A DNA stretch of 34,551 bases, from assembly GCA_027024225.1 (NCBI GenBank), contig JALVSR010000082.1, positions 1 to 34,551 of the forward strand. Direction: 5' to 3'. The position numbers and the translations under genes are program-made. Shown here one piece after another: positions 31,716-34,551 of this stretch. Positions within the stretch are counted from its first letter, which is position 1. Each line of letters starts with the position of its first letter. The notes beneath the pieces were generated by a model. It was not told where the DNA came from. It made no database searches and saw only the letters and a program-made list of their open reading frames with translations. This stretch comes from Hyphomicrobiales bacterium. Lineage in GTDB: Bacteria; Pseudomonadota; Alphaproteobacteria; Rhizobiales; Aestuariivirgaceae.

Positions 31716-32894
31716 ATGAATATTCTGCAGGTCGTGCAAAGTTATTACCCGGCCACCATTTATGGCGGCCCCATTTTTTCCATTCATGACACCTGCTCCG
31801 CCCTGGCCGCGCTAGGGGTGCGTGTGCACGTGGCAACCACCAATGCCAACGGAGATGACAGATTGGATGTGCCAACGCACAAGCCGGTGAAGATGGGAGA
31901 AAACTATTTTGTCCATTACTATGACGATACCATCATCAGCCGCTTTTCGTGGGATTTCACACGACATTTGGGGCGCGACATGCGCAATGCCGACATCGTG
32001 CATCTGCACGATATTTTTTCGACCTATGCCGTGTGGACGATGCTTCTTGCCTGGCGCCAGGACAAGCCACTGATCATTTCACCGCGCGGCTCGCTGACGC
32101 CCTGGGGGCTTGTGAGCAAGCGGCCTTGGTTGAAGAAGTTCTGGCTGAACATTCTGGTGCGGCCATTGGTCCGGAATGCCGAGCGCGTTGCCTGGCATGC
32201 CACGAGCGACGCCGAGCGCGACGAAATTCTGGCGCAGTTTCCCAAGGCCCGCGTGTTCGTGATCCCCAATGGCATGAACTGCGCGGAATACGCAGCGGTT
32301 CAGCCTCCATCGCGTCCTGCCTGGTTTCGGCAATTCTTTCCCGACTCCAAGGCTGACAGGGAGAAGGCATTCGTGTTCGTTGGCCTGGGCCGTTTGCACG
32401 CAAAAAAAGCGTTTGACGTTGCCATTTCCGCCATGCATTCGATACGTGCGAAAGGGGTAGAGGCTGTGCTCGTCATCGCCGGAACCGATGATGGAGAGCG
32501 GCAGCGTCTGCAGACGATAATCCATGAACTGGCGCTGAATGGATACGTGAGGCTGGCGGGAGAAATTACGGGCACGGACAAGATTGCCTTTCTCAAGGGG
32601 GCGGATATGCTGCTGTTTCCCTCACATGGGGAAAATTTCGGCATGGTGGCGCTGGAGGCGCTGAGCGCCGGCCTGCCCGTGATCGCCAGCCGTCACACGC
32701 CATGGCGGGAGATAGCGGATCATGACGCCGGGGCCTGGGTGGAGAATGATCCTGAGAGTTTCGCAAGCGCGGCATTGGAACTCATGCGAAAAGATCCGCA
32801 AATCATGCGTGAGAATGCCGTCAAGTTGGCGCAACGCTACGACATAAAAAGTATCGCAGAAGCCTTTATTGACATTTACAAGGAGAAGCTGTGA
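31716..32894 (+). CDS. Glycosyltransferase family 4
   Basis: This is a retaining GT-B glycosyltransferase of 392 residues. The N-terminus MNILQVVQSYYPATIYGGPIFSIHDTCSALAALGVRVHVATTNANG is the typical GT4 start with the GGP loop. The acceptor domain has DIVHLHDIFSTYAVW. The donor domain has FVFVGLGRLHAKKAFDVAI, and the ExxxxxxxE motif SHGENFGMVALEALSAGLPVIAS, which binds the sugar nucleotide. The ATG at 31716 matches the family start; longer upstream frames are rejected. Its stop overlaps the methyltransferase start by one base (TGATG), indicating coupled translation. The sugar transferred is unknown. Confidence 0.9.
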   Translation: MNILQVVQSYYPATIYGGPIFSIHDTCSALAALGVRVHVATTNANGDDRLDVPTHKPVKMGENYFVHYYDDTIISRFSWDFTRHLGRDMRNADIVHLHDIFSTYAVWTMLLAWRQDKPLIISPRGSLTPWGLVSKRPWLKKFWLNILVRPLVRNAERVAWHATSDAERDEILAQFPKARVFVIPNGMNCAEYAAVQPPSRPAWFRQFFPDSKADREKAFVFVGLGRLHAKKAFDVAISAMHSIRAKGVEAVLVIAGTDDGERQRLQTIIHELALNGYVRLAGEITGTDKIAFLKGADMLLFPSHGENFGMVALEALSAGLPVIASRHTPWREIADHDAGAWVENDPESFASAALELMRKDPQIMRENAVKLAQRYDIKSIAEAFIDIYKEKL

Positions 32895-33559
32895 TGGCTC
32901 AATCACCCAATGAACAAGATATTGATGATCACACGAAGATTATTCTCAAGCGCTATGAAGATCGGGCAAATGTCACTTACAATCCGGTTCCAACGGATAT
33001 CTTGATCCATAACTATCTGGCGCCGGTGGCAAGCCCGGATTTCTTTCGTGACAAGGTGATCCTGGAAGTTGGCGCCGGATGTTCCAGTTACATTCCGCTA
33101 TTCCTGCAAAGTGGTTGCAAGCGCTACTACGCCAACGACATCATTCCGGAACGACTGGCGGCCTCGCGCGTGGATGACCCACGCTATCATGAACTGCCGG
33201 GAGATTTTCGTACTATCGACATTCCCGAACAGCCGGACATCATTTTTGCCAACCTTGTGAGGATGTTTCTCATTCCGTTCCTGGATGAGATTGTTGCGCG
33301 TTTTGCACGGATCCTGAAGCCTGGAGGCGTGTTTTTCAGCTATGATCCCAATTATTTTTGCCCATTGTCCATGTACCGCCGCTTTGCCGATCGCAAGGCC
33401 AATCCGGTTCGGTTGTTCAGCCCCTTTCGCTATGCAAACACATTCCGCCGCCATGGCTTCGAGATTGAAAAGCTCGTGCCGTTGACGGCCAAATATCCCT
33501 GGACGGTGGGCAACTGGCTGCTGGGAACATCCTTTTGGTTAAGGGCGCGGAAAAAATGA
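32894..33559 (+). CDS. Class I SAM-dependent methyltransferase
   Basis: This is a 221-residue cytosolic methyltransferase. The SAM motif I is VILEVGAGCSSYIPLFLQSG, the acidic motif II region is RYYANDIIPERL, then PDIIFANLVRMFLIPFLDEIVARFARILKPGGVFFSYDPNYF, the usual motif III/IV order. The substrate is unknown; from the neighbours a sugar or lipid-linked glycan is the likely acceptor. The ATG at 32894 shares a base with the upstream stop, and the GT2 gene begins inside its last codons (ATGA overlap at 33556-33559). The middle of a tightly coupled operon is therefore certain. Confidence 0.88.
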   Translation: MAQSPNEQDIDDHTKIILKRYEDRANVTYNPVPTDILIHNYLAPVASPDFFRDKVILEVGAGCSSYIPLFLQSGCKRYYANDIIPERLAASRVDDPRYHELPGDFRTIDIPEQPDIIFANLVRMFLIPFLDEIVARFARILKPGGVFFSYDPNYFCPLSMYRRFADRKANPVRLFSPFRYANTFRRHGFEIEKLVPLTAKYPWTVGNWLLGTSFWLRARKK

Positions 33560-34416
33560 TATCCGTGATCATTCTCACCTTCAATGACGAGTGCCAGATC
33601 GCCAACTGCCTGGAGTCCATCAAGGACTTGGCGGATGAAATCATCGTCATCGATTCCTTCAGCACGGATCGGACCGTGGAGATCTGTGAAAGCTATGGTG
33701 CAAGGGTCTATCAAAACCCTTTCATCAATCAGGCGATTCAGTTCAACTGGGCGCTCGATAATGTTCCGATAAAGAATGACTGGATTTTGCGTTTGGATTC
33801 CGACGAGATACTTCCCGGAAAACTTCGCGAAGAGATCAGGGAGCGGCTGGCGGCGAACGAAGACTACGCCGCTTATGCTCTCAACCGGCGGATGATCTGG
33901 ATGGGACGCTGGCTGCGCTGGGGACGCATGTACCCGCATTACATCGTGCGCCTGTTCCGCAAGGGCAAGGCCCGTTATGAGGAACGTACCGAAGAGCACC
34001 TGATCGTTGACGGTAAAATCGGCCGGATGAAAAATGATTTCATGGAAAACAACCGAAAGAACAACCTTGATTACTTTACTGAAAAGCATTTGGCGACGGC
34101 GCGCGGAGAGCTCCGGGAAATTCTGGCCCAGGAGCGCAACGAACTGGATGAAAGCATAGAGCCGAAACTGTTTGGCCCGAAGGTGAATCGCACACGCTGG
34201 CTCAAGCTCCACGTCTATTCGCGAATGCCCTTGTTCATCAGGCCTTTCCTTTACTTTTTCTATCGATATTTCATCCTGCTTGGCTTTCTGGATGGCAAGC
34301 CAGGGCTGATTTTTCATGTCCTGCAGGGATTCTGGTATCGTTTTTATATTGATGCGAAGGTTTATGAGGAGCGCCTCAAACGACAACCGGAAAAAAACTG
34401 GGAAGAAATATTTTGA
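33556..34416 (+). CDS. Glycosyltransferase family 2 (WaaE/KdtX-like)
   Basis: This is an inverting GT-A glycosyltransferase of 286 residues. Residues 1-20 are MISVIILTFNDECQIANCLE, followed by IVIDSFSTDRTVEICESYGARVY. The metal-binding DxD is DSDE in DWILRLDSDEILPG. A basic region (WMGRWLRWGRMYPHYIVRLFRKGKARYEER) and a C-terminal aromatic, probably membrane-associated segment (PLFIRPFLYFFYRYFILLGFLDGKPGL) follow. The arrangement matches the WaaE/KdtX group of lipopolysaccharide-core beta-glucosyltransferases, which suggests a hexose transfer to a lipid-linked or core acceptor. The start overlaps the methyltransferase by 4 bp. Confidence 0.9.
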   Translation: MISVIILTFNDECQIANCLESIKDLADEIIVIDSFSTDRTVEICESYGARVYQNPFINQAIQFNWALDNVPIKNDWILRLDSDEILPGKLREEIRERLAANEDYAAYALNRRMIWMGRWLRWGRMYPHYIVRLFRKGKARYEERTEEHLIVDGKIGRMKNDFMENNRKNNLDYFTEKHLATARGELREILAQERNELDESIEPKLFGPKVNRTRWLKLHVYSRMPLFIRPFLYFFYRYFILLGFLDGKPGLIFHVLQGFWYRFYIDAKVYEERLKRQPEKNWEEIF

Positions 34417-34433
34417 AAACTGGTCAAGACATC

Positions 34434-34551
34434 ATGAAGCCGCTTTCACCCTTCTACCTCGACCTGACGGAAGAGGAAATCGCCGCCATCCAGGAGGAAA
34501 TGGGGCGCATCCTGCGTTCCGGCCAGCTCATCCTGGGCGAGAACACCGAGA
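34434..34551 (+). CDS. DegT/DnrJ/EryC1-type aminotransferase, N-terminal fragment
   Basis: Only the first 39 codons are in the window. The sequence MKPLSPFYLDLTEEEIAAIQEEMGRILRSGQLILGENTE matches the N-terminus of sugar aminotransferases of the DegT family, including the SGQLILGENTE (xSGxxxxG) loop. These enzymes add an amino group to a keto sugar on a nucleotide, using PLP. The catalytic Lys lies beyond the end. The ATG at 34434 is chosen; TTG 34413 is in frame and would overlap the GT2 stop. It probably continues the same operon. Confidence 0.78.
   Translation, partial: MKPLSPFYLDLTEEEIAAIQEEMGRILRSGQLILGENTE

Overview
The window looks like a moderately GC-rich alphaproteobacterial chromosome. 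The evidence is a DUF1150 protein ending in SVH, a membrane-anchored Tim44-like protein, SecB, and an sppA-ihfB-lapA block. No 16S rRNA gene is present, so I do not name a genus. The sequence contains ordinary core genes, one archaic chaperone/usher pilus locus, and the start of a surface-polysaccharide cluster with visibly lower GC.

Layout. The window opens with the 3' end of a maf-family gene. Next come a spore-coat-U pilin, its chaperone and its usher (759-4729), then uppP. A DnaQ-like exonuclease fused to CBS and DUF294 nucleotidyltransferase domains follows (5904-8042). The minus strand then carries lapA, ihfB and sppA. Diverging from sppA is the yejBEF peptide ABC transporter, without yejA, followed by queG. 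rpsT has its own promoter and terminator, and argD-argF follow. Convergent to argF are a LysR regulator, a GST and an M17 leucyl aminopeptidase. Further on are a TPR lipoprotein, an exonuclease III homologue, a Tim44-like protein, thioredoxin, an atypical SDR, DUF1150, secB, tRNA-Phe(GAA) and an unrecognised conserved-looking gene. From about 28.9 kb to the end the genes are glycosyltransferase, GDP-mannose 3,5-epimerase-like protein, glycosyltransferase, methyltransferase, GT2 glycosyltransferase and the start of a DegT-type aminotransferase. The last four are tightly coupled.

The most unusual signal is a family of composite palindromes in gene gaps: after uppP, between yejB and yejE, between yejE and yejF, and after yejF. 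The A part has a perfect 23-25 bp outer stem whose sequence differs from copy to copy. Every outer stem ends in GTCAAGG and encloses a core that folds into two small hairpins with compensatory changes. In three copies a second perfect hairpin (B), with a conserved AAGAMAMAGTG inner arm, lies 16-17 nt away. One copy of the whole A+B unit is inverted relative to the others. A further set of three terminator-like hairpins (C) shares CGCCAATG. I do not recognise the A/B unit as a named element. It could be a mobile intergenic palindrome or a structured RNA, and it may tune expression within the yej operon.

Working links: the pilus genes form one export and assembly unit; UppP recycles the undecaprenyl carrier that the polysaccharide cluster would also use; SppA and YejBEF could connect peptide cleavage and uptake, but only their adjacency supports this.
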